DNA of 52,126 nt. Origin: Acidobacteriota bacterium. Its GTDB lineage: Bacteria > Acidobacteriota > Vicinamibacteria > Vicinamibacterales > UBA2999. Of the stretch, positions 1 to 9,795 are shown in pieces. The position numbers and the translations under genes are program-made. Numbering within the stretch: the stretch's first letter is position 1; each line of letters begins with the position of its first letter. Location of the stretch: the NCBI GenBank assembly GCA_016789705.1, contig JAEUQR010000063.1, positions 1 through 52,126 of the forward strand, given 5' to 3'. The notes below the pieces were generated by a model. That model was not told the origin of the DNA, ran no database searches, and worked only from the letters and a program-made list of their open reading frames with translations.

Positions 1-1
1 C

Positions 2-583
2 GATGGCAGCATCGGCGTCGTCGTCGGCGACGTGGCGGGGAAGGGCCCGGCGGCGGCGCTGCTCACCGCGAAGATCCAGGGGCTGTTCTCGGCGCAGGTC
101 GGCGGCAACAGCCCGGCCACGGCGATGCGCCTCGTGAACACCGGGCTGCTCAAGCGCCAGGTCGACGCGCGGTATGCCACCGTGTTCTTCGCCACGCTCT
201 CGCCCGATGGCGCCCTCAAATACTGCAACGCCGGCCACAATCCGCCGATCGTCGTGAGCGCGTCGGGCGTGCGTCCGCTCGAAGGCAGCGGCATGCCGGT
301 GGGCCTCTTCTCGGGCGCCAGTTATTCCGACGAAGACACGCGGCTCGAACCCGGCGACGTGCTCGTGGTCTACAGCGACGGCGTGACCGAAGCGCTCAAT
401 CTGGCCGGCGAAGAATACGGCGACGCCCGCCTGGCCGAGGTCACCGCCGCGCATCGCGCGGCGCCGCTCGACCAGCTCCTGCAGGGCATCATCACGTCGG
501 TGCAGAGCTTCGCCAACGGCGCCTCGCAGAGCGACGACGTGACCGTGCTGGTGCTCCGCTACCTCGGGCCAGCGACTGCCTGA
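2..583 (+). CDS. SpoIIE/RsbU-type PP2C serine phosphatase, C-terminal part (5' truncated)
   Basis: The reading frame is open to the left edge of the window, so the gene starts outside it. The visible 193 residues are the C-terminal part of a SpoIIE-family PP2C phosphatase domain. The metal-binding motif GDVAGKGPAAA sits at the start, YCNAGHNPP is in the middle, VVYSDGVTEA is the next aspartate motif and SDDVTVLVLR closes the fold. Such enzymes dephosphorylate anti-anti-sigma proteins in partner-switching pathways and usually carry an N-terminal receiver, GAF or HAMP sensor, which is missing here, so the input signal is unknown. A strong hairpin follows the stop. The family call is secure; the exact partner is not visible. 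Confidence 0.93.
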   Translation, partial: DGSIGVVVGDVAGKGPAAALLTAKIQGLFSAQVGGNSPATAMRLVNTGLLKRQVDARYATVFFATLSPDGALKYCNAGHNPPIVVSASGVRPLEGSGMPVGLFSGASYSDEDTRLEPGDVLVVYSDGVTEALNLAGEEYGDARLAEVTAAHRAAPLDQLLQGIITSVQSFANGASQSDDVTVLVLRYLGPATA

Positions 584-600
584 CGCGGCACCTGTCCGCC

Positions 601-646
601 GTACAGACGAAGGCCGGTTCGCGGGAACCGGCCTTTCGTCTGTACG
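601..646. terminator. Bidirectional hairpin terminator between convergent genes
   Basis: A long inverted repeat has arms of about 20 bases that begin and end with GTACAGACGA / TCGTCTGTAC, differing only by one bulged A, around a 3-base loop. It lies between the convergent stops of the phosphatase and citrate synthase. The stem itself supplies short A and T runs on the two sides, so it can act in both directions. Confidence 0.85.
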
Positions 647-662
647 GCCCTGAGGCGCGGAC

Positions 663-1949
663 TTACTTGCGCAGCACCGCCGGCACGTAGTCGCGCGACT
701 GATAGCCGGTGTAGATCTGGCGCGGCCGGGCGATCTTCTGCTCGTCGTCGAGCAGCATCTCTTCCCACTGCGCCGCCCAGCCCACCGTGCGGGCGATGGC
801 GAAGAGCACGGGGAACATCGCCATCTGGAAGCCCATGGCTTCGTAGATGAGGCCGGAGTAGAAGTCGACGTTCGGGTAGAGCTTGCGCTTCACGAAGTAC
901 TCGTCTTCGAGCGCGATCTTCTCGAGCTCGAGGGCGATGTCGAGCAGCGGGTTCTTGCCCGTCACCTCGAACACGTCGTAGGCGGCCTTCTTGATGATGC
1001 GGGCCCGCGGGTCGTACGACTTGTAGACGCGGTGGCCGAAGCCCATCAGGCGGCCGTTGCCTTCCTTCACGCCCTTGATGAAGGCGGGGATGTTGGCGAC
1101 CGAGCCGATTTCCTGGAGCATCTTGAGCACGGCTTCGTTGGCGCCGCCGTGCAGCGGGCCGTAGAGCGCGGCGGCCGCGCCGGCCATCGCCGAGTACGGG
1201 TCGACGTGCGAGCTGCCGATGCCGCGCATGGCGCTCGTCGAGCAGTTCTGCTCGTGGTCGGCATGCAGGATGAAGAGGATGTCGAGCGCGCGCTCGAGCA
1301 CCGGGTTCGGCGTGTACTTCACCTCGGTCATCTTGAACAGCATGTTCAGGAAGTTGCCGGTGAAGCTGAGGTCGTTGTCGGGGTAGACGTAGGGGCGGCC
1401 GATGCTGTGGCGGAACGCGTAGGCGGCGATGGTCGGCACCTTGGCGATGAGCCGCACGATCTGCTTGTGACGCGACTCGGCGTTGAAGATGTCCTTGCCG
1501 TCCGGATAGAAGGTGGACATGGCGCCGACGGTGCTCACGAAGACGCTCATCGGATGGGCGTCGTAGGTGAAGCCCTCCATGAACTTCTTGATGTTCTCGT
1601 GGACCATCGTGTGCATCGTGATCTCACGCGTCCACGACGCCATCTGCGAGGTGGTGGGCAGCTCGCCGTTCAGGATGAGATACGCCGTCTCGAGGTAGGA
1701 GCTCTTCTCCGCGAGCTGCTCGATCGGGTATCCCCGGTACATCAGGATGCCCTTGTCGCCGTCGATGTAGGTGATCTTGCTGCGGCACGACGCGGTGTTC
1801 ATGAACGCCGGGTCGTAGGTCGTCAGTCCGAAGTCGTCGTCCCCGTGCTTGATCTTGCGCAGGTCCATCGCCTTGATCGTGCCATCGGTGATCGGCACTT
1901 CGTACTGCTTGCCGGTGCGGTTGTCGGTAATCGTGAGCGTATCGGCCAT
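663..1949 (-). CDS. gltA: Citrate synthase
   Basis: Condenses acetyl-CoA and oxaloacetate to citrate, the entry step of the TCA cycle, in the cytoplasm. The 428-residue protein has the full length of the hexameric, NADH-sensitive bacterial type. The catalytic residues are visible: H267 in PLHGGANEA, H306 in GFGHRVYKSYDPRA and D362 in NVDFYSG, close to E. coli numbering (264, 305, 362). The DHEQN motif at 231-235 is also typical. The start gives the N-terminus MADTLTITDNR. No Shine-Dalgarno sequence is evident before it. It stands alone, convergent with the upstream phosphatase and sharing the hairpin terminator. Confidence 0.98.
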   Translation of the reverse strand: MADTLTITDNRTGKQYEVPITDGTIKAMDLRKIKHGDDDFGLTTYDPAFMNTASCRSKITYIDGDKGILMYRGYPIEQLAEKSSYLETAYLILNGELPTTSQMASWTREITMHTMVHENIKKFMEGFTYDAHPMSVFVSTVGAMSTFYPDGKDIFNAESRHKQIVRLIAKVPTIAAYAFRHSIGRPYVYPDNDLSFTGNFLNMLFKMTEVKYTPNPVLERALDILFILHADHEQNCSTSAMRGIGSSHVDPYSAMAGAAAALYGPLHGGANEAVLKMLQEIGSVANIPAFIKGVKEGNGRLMGFGHRVYKSYDPRARIIKKAAYDVFEVTGKNPLLDIALELEKIALEDEYFVKRKLYPNVDFYSGLIYEAMGFQMAMFPVLFAIARTVGWAAQWEEMLLDDEQKIARPRQIYTGYQSRDYVPAVLRK

Positions 1950-1994
1950 AACTTCGGGGCTCGGGGCCGGGGCTCGGAGCCCGGGCCGGGACAG

Positions 1995-2177
1995 TCAGTT
2001 GTCGTCGTCTTCGTCGTCGAATCGGTCCGGCAGCTCGACCTCCGAACCGGGCACGCGATAGCTGCCGTCGGCCCAGCGGGCGAGGTCGTCGAGCTGGCAT
2101 CGCCGACTGCAGAACGGTCGGAAGCGCCAGTCCACGGAATGGAGGCGGCACGCGGCGCACACCTGCGGTCCATCCAT
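1995..2177 (-). CDS. yacG: YacG/DUF329 zinc-binding protein (DNA gyrase inhibitor family)
   Basis: A 60-residue protein with two zinc knuckle pairs, C7-x2-C10 (CAAC) and C23-x3-C27 (FCSRRC), followed by the family signature [16 protein letters not shown] and an acidic tail. In E. coli, YacG binds GyrB and inhibits gyrase; the same role here is inferred from the family. An ATG at 2186 would add three residues, but TACAAT at 2185-2190 overlaps it and lies 7 nt before the ATG at 2177, which fits a leaderless transcript beginning at the second ATG. The gene sits between phoU and gltA on the same strand. Confidence 0.85.
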   Translation of the reverse strand: MDGPQVCAACRLHSVDWRFRPFCSRRCQLDDLARWADGSYRVPGSEVELPDRFDDEDDDN

Positions 2178-2298
2178 CCGACTCATTGTATGTCAGCCGG
2201 GGGAATCGGCGGGACGATGAGCCGGTTCATCCTGCATGCCGAACGTCCGTTCGATGCGATCAGGAGATGGTTGTCATGCCGGCAGCGCCGGCCGCCGA

Positions 2299-2979
2299 TC
2301 AGGCGCCGGCCGAGGCCGAGCCGAGGTGGCGGACGTCCTTCGCGGAGACCAGGAAGATCACGTCTTCGGCGATGTTCGTGGCGTGGTCGCCGATGCGCTC
2401 GAGATGCCGTGACACGAGGATGAGGTCGAGCGCCGGCTCGATCTTGGCGGTGTCCTGCATCATGTAGGTAAGCAGCTCCCGGAAGATCTGCGACTTCAGC
2501 GCATCGAGGGCGTCGTCGGCGGCGAGCACCGACTCGGCCAGCGCCACGTCGCGGCGCACGAAGGCGTCGAGGGCGTCGCGGAGCATCCGCTGGGCGATGT
2601 CGCCCATGCGCGGGATGTCGATGAGCGGCTTGACCGGCGCGTGGAGCAGATACCGCTTGGCGGCCTCGGCGATGTTGACGGCCAGGTCGCCGACGCGCTC
2701 GAGGTCGGTGTTGATCTTGACGGCGGCGACGATGGCGCGCAGGTCGGCCGCCATCGGCTGGTGCAGGGCCAGCAGTTTGAAGCAGCGGTCGTCGATTTCG
2801 ATGTGCAGGTCGTTGATCGGTTCGTCGCCGGCGAGCACGCGGTCGACGAGCGCCGCGTCACGCGTGGCCAGCGCCAGCACCGACTCGCGCACGCGCTCTT
2901 CGGCGAAGCCGCCCATGGCGAGCAGGCGCTCCTGGAGCACCCCGAGTTCTTCCTGGAAGTGTCGGACGACGCGTTCCAC
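2299..2979 (-). CDS. phoU: Phosphate signalling protein PhoU
   Basis: A 226-residue protein made of two PhoU three-helix bundles, each with its metal-binding signature: TDLERVGDLAVNIAE in the first half and HLERIGDHATNIAEDV in the second. PhoU links the PstSCAB transporter to the PhoR kinase and represses the Pho regulon when phosphate is plentiful. The frame stays open far upstream inside pstB, but homology begins at the GTG at 2979 (MERVVRHFQEEL), which has GAGGGAG six bases before it. It is the last gene of the pst operon, 17 bases after pstB. Confidence 0.95.
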   Translation of the reverse strand: MERVVRHFQEELGVLQERLLAMGGFAEERVRESVLALATRDAALVDRVLAGDEPINDLHIEIDDRCFKLLALHQPMAADLRAIVAAVKINTDLERVGDLAVNIAEAAKRYLLHAPVKPLIDIPRMGDIAQRMLRDALDAFVRRDVALAESVLAADDALDALKSQIFRELLTYMMQDTAKIEPALDLILVSRHLERIGDHATNIAEDVIFLVSAKDVRHLGSASAGA

Positions 2980-2996
2980 CGTGGTCTCCCTCGCCG

Positions 2997-3826
<830 letters not shown>

Positions 3827-3830
<4 letters not shown>

Positions 3831-4705
3831 GGACGGCCTTTCCGCTGGTAGCGATCGCGCAGGACGATGGCGATGGCGTTCATGGTGAGCAGCAGCGCGA
3901 GCAGCACGAGAATCCCGGCCGCCGCATTGTCCTTGAAGGCGGCCTGTGGACGCGAGACCCAGTTGAAGATCTGGATCGGCAGGACCGTGAAGGCCGACCA
4001 CACGCTGTCGGGGGCGAACGGGATGTAGGTGAGGGCGCCGATCGTGATGAGCGGGGCGGTCTCGCCGATGGCGCGCGACAGCGCCAGGATGAGGCCGGTG
4101 AGGATGCCCGGTACGGCCATCGGCAGCACCTGATACCAGATGGTCTGCCACTTGGTGGCGCCAAGCGCATACGAGCCCTCACGGATGCTCGACGGCACCG
4201 TGCGGAGGGCCTCGCGTGTCGACAGGATGACGACCGGCAGCGCCAGCAGGGCGAGCGTGGCGGCGCCGGCCAGCACGCTGCGGCCCATGGCCATCGTGCG
4301 GACGAACAGGCCGAGGCCGAGCAGGCCGTAGATGATCGATGGCACGGCGGCGAGGTTCGCGATGTTGAGTTCGATGAAGCGGGCGAGGCGGCTGCGCCCG
4401 CCGTATTCTTCGAGGTAGGTTGCGGCGGCCACACCCACCGGCAGCGCCATCACCGCGGTGAGAACGATGACGTAGAGACTGCCGACGATGGCGTGATAGA
4501 TGCCGGCGCTCTCGGCGCGGCGCGACGGGAAGCTCGTGAGGAACTGCCAGGTGAGCCGGTGGGCGCCGTCACGCCAGACGGTGGCCACGAGCACGGCCAG
4601 GGCGCCGAGGGCTACGGCCAGCACGACGAGCGCGACCGCCTGGAACACGAGGTCGGCGCGGCGGCGGCCGGCCGACGAGGCGTTCGGGCCGAGGCTGACC
4701 GCCAT
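3827..4705 (-). CDS. pstA: Phosphate ABC transporter permease PstA
   Basis: One of two inner-membrane permeases of the phosphate importer, 292 residues with six predicted transmembrane segments. The EAA-type coupling loop is visible as [20 protein letters not shown], followed by the conserved [10 protein letters not shown]. The start at MAVSLGPN (4705) overlaps the pstC stop by one base (TGATG). The open frame upstream of this ATG is antisense-like and is not counted. Gene order pstS-pstC-pstA-pstB-phoU is the usual bacterial operon. Confidence 0.97.
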
Positions 4706-5586
4706 CAGTTGTACTCCTCGCGGAAGCGCGCGCGCAGCCAGCTGCTGAGCAGGTTGAGCGCGAACGTCATCAGGAAGAGCAGCATGCCCACCGCGAAGAT
4801 GGTGCGGTACTCGAGCGTGCCCTGCGGCGTGTCGCCGAGGCTCACCTGCACGATGTAGGCGGTCATCGTTTCGATCGGCACGAAGGGATTGGCGGTGAAC
4901 CGCGGCTGCTGGCCGGCGGCGATCGCCACGATCATCGTCTCGCCGATGGCGCGTGAGGCGGCGAGAATCACCGCCGCCGTGATGCCGGAGAAGGCCGCCG
5001 GCACCACCACCTGCAGGGCCGTCTGCATGCGCGTCGCGCCGAGCGCATAGGCGCCCTCGCGCAGGCCGCGCGGCACGGCCCGCATAGCGTCTTCCGAGAG
5101 CGAGCTCACGAGCGGCAGGATCATCAGGCCCATGACGATGCCGGGGCTGAGCGCGTTGAAGCCGCTCAGGCCGGGCAGCCACTGCTGCAGGAGCGGCGTC
5201 ACGAAGGTCAGGGCGAAATAGCCGTAGACCACCGTGGGCACGCCGGCCAGGATCTCGAGCACCGGCTTGACCACCCGGCGCACCCGCTCCGGCGCGTATT
5301 CACTGAGATAGATGGCGCTCAGCAGGCCCGTCGGCACCGCCACGACGAGGGCGATGACCGAGACCACGGTCGTGCCGAGCAGCAGCGGCAGCACGCCGAA
5401 GTGTTTGGTCGCGAACAGCGGCGTCCACTCGGTGCCGGTCAGGAACTCGACGATGGAGACCTCGCCGAAGAAGGCGAACGTCTCCACGGCCAGCACCGCG
5501 ATGATCCCCGCTGTCGTGCCCACCGACGCGAGGGCGCACAGGAACAGCAGGACTTCGATCGCGCGCTCGCCGCGGCGGAGGGACAT
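4705..5586 (-). CDS. pstC: Phosphate ABC transporter permease PstC
   Basis: The second permease of the phosphate importer, 293 residues with six transmembrane segments. It has the expected coupling loop [20 protein letters not shown] and the SRAIGETM motif that pairs with PstB. It begins four bases after the pstS stop, within the same operon, and overlaps pstA by one base. Nothing is unusual in length or composition. Confidence 0.97.
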   Translation of the reverse strand: MSLRRGERAIEVLLFLCALASVGTTAGIIAVLAVETFAFFGEVSIVEFLTGTEWTPLFATKHFGVLPLLLGTTVVSVIALVVAVPTGLLSAIYLSEYAPERVRRVVKPVLEILAGVPTVVYGYFALTFVTPLLQQWLPGLSGFNALSPGIVMGLMILPLVSSLSEDAMRAVPRGLREGAYALGATRMQTALQVVVPAAFSGITAAVILAASRAIGETMIVAIAAGQQPRFTANPFVPIETMTAYIVQVSLGDTPQGTLEYRTIFAVGMLLFLMTFALNLLSSWLRARFREEYN

Positions 5587-5589
5587 GGG

Positions 5590-6642
5590 CTACTGACTTT
5601 CGCGGCTGAGAAGCTGCTCGATTGTGAGGCCCACCTGCGAGCCGGCCTGTTCGAAGACCGAGCCGGTCTTTCGGGCGGCAAGGTGCGCCGCGACGAGCTG
5701 GTAGCCGCGCTCGCCGAGGGGCACGTAGCCCACTTCTTCGGCAAGGGCACCGCCCTTGGCCAGGTAGAAGTCCATGAACTGCTTCACCTCGGGCCGGTCG
5801 AGGGCCTTCGCCGACACGTAGATGAACACCGGACGCGACAGCGGCTGATAAGTGCCGCCCTTCACCGTCTCGACACTCGGCAGGATCGGGCCGGCGCCGT
5901 TGTCGGCCTTGCCGTCGTCCACGCCGACGAGCTTCAGGTTGGCCTTGTTCTCGTTGTAGTAGGCGTAGGGCATGAAGCCGAGGGCGAGTTCGTCGTTGGC
6001 GATGCCCTGCACGAGCACGTTGTCGTCTTCGCTCGACGTGAAGTCGCCGCGGCTGGCGCCTTCCTTGCCGTTGATGGCCTGCGTGAAGTAGTCGTAGGTG
6101 CCGGAATCGACACCCGCGCCGAACAGATGCAGCTCACGGGCGGGCCAGCCGGCCCGCACCTGCGACCACTGCTTGACCGTGCCCTGCGATTCCGGCGCCC
6201 AGATGGTCTTGAGCTCGGCCGCCGTGATGTGGTCGATCCACGTCGCCTTCGGATTGGCCACGACTGCCAGTCCGTCGTAGGCGATCGGCAGCTCGATGAA
6301 GCTGATGCCGGCCGCGGCGCAGGCGTCCATCTCTTTCTTCGTGATCGGCCGCGAGGCGTTGCTGATGTCGGTTTCGGCGCGGCAGAACTTCTGGAACCCG
6401 CCACCGGTGCCCGAGATGCCCACCGTGACGCGGACGCCCGGCGTGGCCTTCTGGAACTCTTCGGCGACCGCTTCGCTGATGGGGAAGACGGTGCTCGAAC
6501 CGTCGAGCGTGACCGTGGTGGTTACTCCGGTGGGCGCCGCCGTGCCGGCCGCGCCCGGGGCCGGCTGGCCGCCGCCGCACGCGCCCGTCACGAGCGCCGC
6601 GCTCAACATCCACGCCGCCTGCATCATTCGCACTGGTTGCAT
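5590..6642 (-). CDS. pstS: Periplasmic phosphate-binding lipoprotein PstS
   Basis: The substrate-binding protein of the phosphate ABC importer, 350 residues. It starts with a lipoprotein signal peptide ending in the lipobox VTGAC, followed by a glycine/proline linker, so it should be anchored to the membrane. Phosphate-binding signatures include [18 protein letters not shown] near the N-terminus, [16 protein letters not shown] and DSGTYDYF. The family usually binds phosphate through such Ser/Thr/Asp contacts. The promoter is inside the end of ppx and carries four PHO-box units. GATACG lies 8 bases before the ATG with no ribosome site, which suggests a leaderless message. Confidence 0.97.
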   Translation of the reverse strand: MQPVRMMQAAWMLSAALVTGACGGGQPAPGAAGTAAPTGVTTTVTLDGSSTVFPISEAVAEEFQKATPGVRVTVGISGTGGGFQKFCRAETDISNASRPITKKEMDACAAAGISFIELPIAYDGLAVVANPKATWIDHITAAELKTIWAPESQGTVKQWSQVRAGWPARELHLFGAGVDSGTYDYFTQAINGKEGASRGDFTSSEDDNVLVQGIANDELALGFMPYAYYNENKANLKLVGVDDGKADNGAGPILPSVETVKGGTYQPLSRPVFIYVSAKALDRPEVKQFMDFYLAKGGALAEEVGYVPLGERGYQLVAAHLAARKTGSVFEQAGSQVGLTIEQLLSRESQ

Positions 6643-6650
6643 GGAAAGAG

Positions 6651-6703
6651 CGTATCGGCCGGCGGTTTCGCGGCAGTTTCGGACGTGTAAATTTCAGGTT
6701 AAC
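6651..6703 (-). promoter_or_regulatory. PHO box and -10 of the pst operon
   Basis: Read on the minus strand, four 7-bp units are spaced exactly 11 bp apart: GTTAACC, ATTTACA, CGAAACT and CGAAACC (plus-strand 6697-6703, 6686-6692, 6675-6681, 6664-6670). Seven bases later comes a -10-like GATACG (6651-6656), then 8 bases to the pstS ATG. The first unit overlaps the ppx stop codon. Confidence 0.75.
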
Positions 6704-8324
6704 GAGCCGAGACGGCGCGCCGGGGCCGGCGTGCCGGCTGCTCGAGGCCGCGCCGGGCCGGCCCGCGGCGGTCGGCCGGTTCGCCGTCTTCGACGACACG
6801 CGTCTCCAGGTGGATGGGGCGGTCGAGCGCGCGTTCGAGGGGGGCGAGCTGGCGGTGCGCCGCCCACAGCTCCAGCTCGGCGTCACCGCGCGCCTCGAGC
6901 TGCACGGTGAGGGCGTCGGCCGACGTGCGCACGCCGAGCGACCGGATCATCGAATGCTGGCTGCGATCGAGCGACTCGGCCAGCCGCAGGATCGCCCCGA
7001 GCACGCGCACGGTGCGGCGCAGGCTGCCCGGCAGTTCGCCGTAGCCCTCGTGATCGCGGCTGGGCTCGGCACGGCGGTGGTAGCGCGCACTGAGGGCGAT
7101 GACGTCGATCTCGGCCGGTTCGAAGCCCCGCAGGTCGCCATTCTTGATGAGGTAGTGCGAGTGGCGGTGATGGCGCTCGAAGCTGATGTGCGTGCCGACG
7201 TCGTGCAGCAGCGCCGCGTAGTCGAGCCACTCACGCTCGCGGTCGCCGAGGCCGTGTACCGGCCGCAGCCCGTCGAAGAGCGCCAGCGCGAGGAGCGACA
7301 CCTGACGCGCGTGCGCCTCCTCCCAGCCGCAGCGCTCCGCCAGCTCGAGGGCCGAGCGGCGCCGTACGTCGGGGATTTCCTCCACCTGGCGGATGTGTTT
7401 CCGGTTGCGCTGGATGAAGTCGAGCACCAGTCCCTCGCGCAGCGCGAGGTCGCAGAGCGTGATGTCTCTGGCGTCGAGCGTCCGCAGCAGCGTATCGAGC
7501 AGCACGGCGCCCGCCACGACGAGGTCGGCGCGCCGGGGGTCGAGCGCGGGAATCTGCAGCCGGCGATCGAGCGGCTCCTCGCAGACGAGCTTGCGCACCT
7601 TGCGGATCGCCTTGGTGCTCACGCGCAGGTTGCGGACTTCGTCCGGCGCCGCCCCCGACTCCTGCGCCGCGGCGACCGAGCCGAGCGACAGGATGGTGCC
7701 GGAGGTGCCGATGACGCGGTCGTAGCCGGCGGCGACGATGTGCCCGAGGTAGCGATCCACGAGCGCGCCGATGTGCGCGACCATCTTCCGTTCGTCGCGC
7801 TTGCTGAGCGGGTCGGAGGTGACGAAGCGTTCGGAGAGCCGCAGCACGCCCAGCTTGAAGCTGCGCGCGAAGCGCACCTCGCCGCCGGCGCCGAGGGTGA
7901 TCTCCACGCTGCCGCCGCCGATGTCGATGACGACCGCCGGCTTCGGTGTGTCCACGCCGTAGACGGCCGCGAGATGGATGAGGCGCGCTTCCTCGCTGCC
8001 GGTGATGATTCGCGGCCGGATGCCGGTCTGACTCTCGATGGCGGCCAGCAGATCGCCGCCGTTCTCGGCTTCGCGCGTCGCGCTCGTGGCCGCGGCGAGG
8101 ATCTCGTCCACCTGGTGCGAGCGGGCCAGCCGCTCGAACTTCGACAGCGCCTGCAAGGCGGCCTGCATCGCTTCGCGCGTGAGCCGTCGTCCGTCGAGGC
8201 CGCCCGCGCCGAGGCGCACCATTTCCTTCTCGCGGTCGATGACCTCGAAGGAGAAATCGGGGCGAACGCGGACCACGATCATGTGGACCGAGTTCGTACC
8301 GATGTCGATCGCGGCAAGGCGCAT
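6699..8324 (-). CDS. ppx: Ppx/GppA exopolyphosphatase with C-terminal HD domain
   Basis: Hydrolyses terminal phosphates from polyphosphate (Ppx) or pppGpp (GppA). The 541-residue protein has the actin-like ATPase fold: phosphate-1 motif [14 protein letters not shown] at 5-18 and phosphate-2 motif [14 protein letters not shown] near residue 140. A C-terminal HD-type helical domain carries LLHDVGTH and [10 protein letters not shown]. The size matches the long Ppx type. It lies just upstream of pstS on the same strand and is divergent from a CHAD gene, so polyphosphate turnover is placed beside phosphate uptake. The last 60 or so residues are arginine-rich and poorly conserved-looking. Confidence 0.94.
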   Translation of the reverse strand: MRLAAIDIGTNSVHMIVVRVRPDFSFEVIDREKEMVRLGAGGLDGRRLTREAMQAALQALSKFERLARSHQVDEILAAATSATREAENGGDLLAAIESQTGIRPRIITGSEEARLIHLAAVYGVDTPKPAVVIDIGGGSVEITLGAGGEVRFARSFKLGVLRLSERFVTSDPLSKRDERKMVAHIGALVDRYLGHIVAAGYDRVIGTSGTILSLGSVAAAQESGAAPDEVRNLRVSTKAIRKVRKLVCEEPLDRRLQIPALDPRRADLVVAGAVLLDTLLRTLDARDITLCDLALREGLVLDFIQRNRKHIRQVEEIPDVRRRSALELAERCGWEEAHARQVSLLALALFDGLRPVHGLGDREREWLDYAALLHDVGTHISFERHHRHSHYLIKNGDLRGFEPAEIDVIALSARYHRRAEPSRDHEGYGELPGSLRRTVRVLGAILRLAESLDRSQHSMIRSLGVRTSADALTVQLEARGDAELELWAAHRQLAPLERALDRPIHLETRVVEDGEPADRRGPARRGLEQPARRPRRAVSAR

Positions 8325-8336
8325 GGCGGGTGGCGG

Positions 8337-8343
8337 CTATAAT
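8337..8343. promoter_or_regulatory. Overlapping divergent -10 elements of ppx and the CHAD gene
   Basis: CTATAAT reads as TATAAT on the plus strand, 40 bases before the CHAD-gene ATG, and as TTATAG on the minus strand, 12 bases before the ppx ATG. No clear -35 is seen on either side. The shared element would make the two transcripts mutually exclusive. Confidence 0.5.
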
Positions 8344-8383
8344 GGGCGACTTCCGGCCGCCCGGGTTTCCAGCGGCGCCCAGT

Positions 8384-9265
8384 ATGGCACGACGCTCACC
8401 CCTCGACACCCTGCTCGCGACACGCATCGCCGCCCTCGACACGACCGTGCCGGCGGCACTTGGCGGCGAACCGGTGGCCGTGCATCAGGCGCGTGTCGCG
8501 TCGCGCCGGCTTCGTGAGGTGGTGCCGATACTCGCGCCGGTCACGCCGTCGGCCGACCGTGCCGGCCAGGCCGTGCGGCGCGTGACGCGCGCGCTCGGGC
8601 CGGTGCGCGAGCTCGATGTCACGACCGCGCTCTACGCCGAATGGACGCAGGCATCGCCGCGCCACCGGCTGGCGCATGCCGCCGTGGGCCGCGCCCTGGC
8701 GCGTGGACGCGCCACCGCCATCGCCGCCCTGCGGCGCACGCTGTCACCGGCGCAGCTCGGCAGGCTGCGGCTCGCCCTCGACGTCCTCGCGCGCGACGCC
8801 GAGGGCGTGGCCGTGGCGGAGGTCGCGGCCACGGTGCGGGCCCGCGTCGCCCAGCGGGCGCGACGAGTCGTGCGCGCCGTCGAACGGCTCGGCGTTCTCT
8901 ACGCGCCCGAACGGCTGCATGCGGTGCGCATCGCCGTCAAGCAGCTCCGCTACGCCCTTGAAGTGCGTGGCCGGCTGTATCGTGTGCCGACGGCGGCGTT
9001 GCTGCGGCAACTGCGCGCCGTGCAGGACACGCTCGGCCGGGCGCACGATCTGCACGTGCTCGGCGAGCACCTGCGTCGGGTCGAGGCTCGCCTCGTGACG
9101 CGGTCGCGTCCGGCGGCCGCCGACCTCGGCCGGCTGGCGAGTGACATCGAGGATGCCTGCCGCGCGCTCCACGCGGCGTTCCTCGCCCGGCAGGCCGAGC
9201 TCGGCGCGCTCGCCGCCGCACTCATCGCGCCGGCCCGGCCGGCGCGGCGACGGACGGCCGCATGA
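8384..9265 (+). CDS. CHAD domain protein
   Basis: A 293-residue CHAD (conserved histidine alpha-helical domain) protein. Family features are VHQARVASRRLREVVPIL near the N-terminus, RAVERLGVLYAPERLHAVRIAVKQLRYALEV split over the middle (H and R/K residues lining the basic pocket) and VQDTLGRAHDLHVL. CHAD domains bind polyphosphate and are often encoded next to polyphosphate enzymes, which fits the neighbouring ppx. The ATG at 8384 is preferred because an earlier in-frame start at 8330 lies upstream of the TATAAT promoter element. It overlaps sixA by four bases (ATGA). Confidence 0.9.
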   Translation: MARRSPLDTLLATRIAALDTTVPAALGGEPVAVHQARVASRRLREVVPILAPVTPSADRAGQAVRRVTRALGPVRELDVTTALYAEWTQASPRHRLAHAAVGRALARGRATAIAALRRTLSPAQLGRLRLALDVLARDAEGVAVAEVAATVRARVAQRARRVVRAVERLGVLYAPERLHAVRIAVKQLRYALEVRGRLYRVPTAALLRQLRAVQDTLGRAHDLHVLGEHLRRVEARLVTRSRPAAADLGRLASDIEDACRALHAAFLARQAELGALAAALIAPARPARRRTAA

Positions 9266-9795
9266 GTCCCGCGGCCGGTCCCACGTCCCTCGAGCTCTAT
9301 CTCGTGCGCCACGCCGTGGCGGCGGAGCGCGGCCCCGACTATCCCGACGACGCCGAACGGCCGCTCACCGACGAGGGCGTCGAACGCTTCCGGCGCGCCG
9401 TGGCCGGACTGCGCGATCTGGGTGTGCAGCTGGACCTCGTGCTGTCGAGTCCGTATGTGCGGGCGCGCGAGACGGCGGAGCTGCTCTGCGTGGGGCTCAA
9501 GCCGCGGCCGAAGCTCATCGTGGTGGAGGCGCTGGCCGCCGGCGAGAAACCGGCGGACGTGATCGCCGCCGTGGCCCGCCACTCGGCGGCAGGCCGTGGC
9601 GCCTCTCGCGTCGCGCTCGTCGGCCACGAGCCCGACCTCGGCGAACTGGCGGCGCGGCTGCTCGGCGCGAAGGGCCGCGTCGAGTTCAAGAAGGGCGCCG
9701 TCTGCCGGATCGACGTGGACCGCGCCATGCCCGCCGGCCCCGGCACGCTGCGCTGGCTGCTCACGCCGCGCGTGCTGCGAGGCCTGGCGCCGTGA
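9262..9795 (+). CDS. sixA: SixA-type phosphohistidine phosphatase
   Basis: A histidine-phosphatase-superfamily enzyme of 177 residues. The catalytic LVRHA motif (H17) is at the N-terminus, SSPYVRARETAELL carries the second arginine and VGHEPDL the second catalytic histidine. SixA removes phosphate from histidine in phosphorelay or PTS proteins. In many genomes it is linked to CHAD and Ppx genes, as here. It is translationally coupled at both ends, overlapping the CHAD gene by ATGA and the lipid kinase gene by GTGA, so the three form one operon. Confidence 0.92.
   Translation: MSPAAGPTSLELYLVRHAVAAERGPDYPDDAERPLTDEGVERFRRAVAGLRDLGVQLDLVLSSPYVRARETAELLCVGLKPRPKLIVVEALAAGEKPADVIAAVARHSAAGRGASRVALVGHEPDLGELAARLLGAKGRVEFKKGAVCRIDVDRAMPAGPGTLRWLLTPRVLRGLAP

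Noticed and set aside
6810..8342. Long plus-strand open frame opposite ppx
   Set aside because: It is antisense to a clear enzyme, has no family motifs and the arginine/histidine/valine-rich composition typical of mirror frames in GC-rich DNA.
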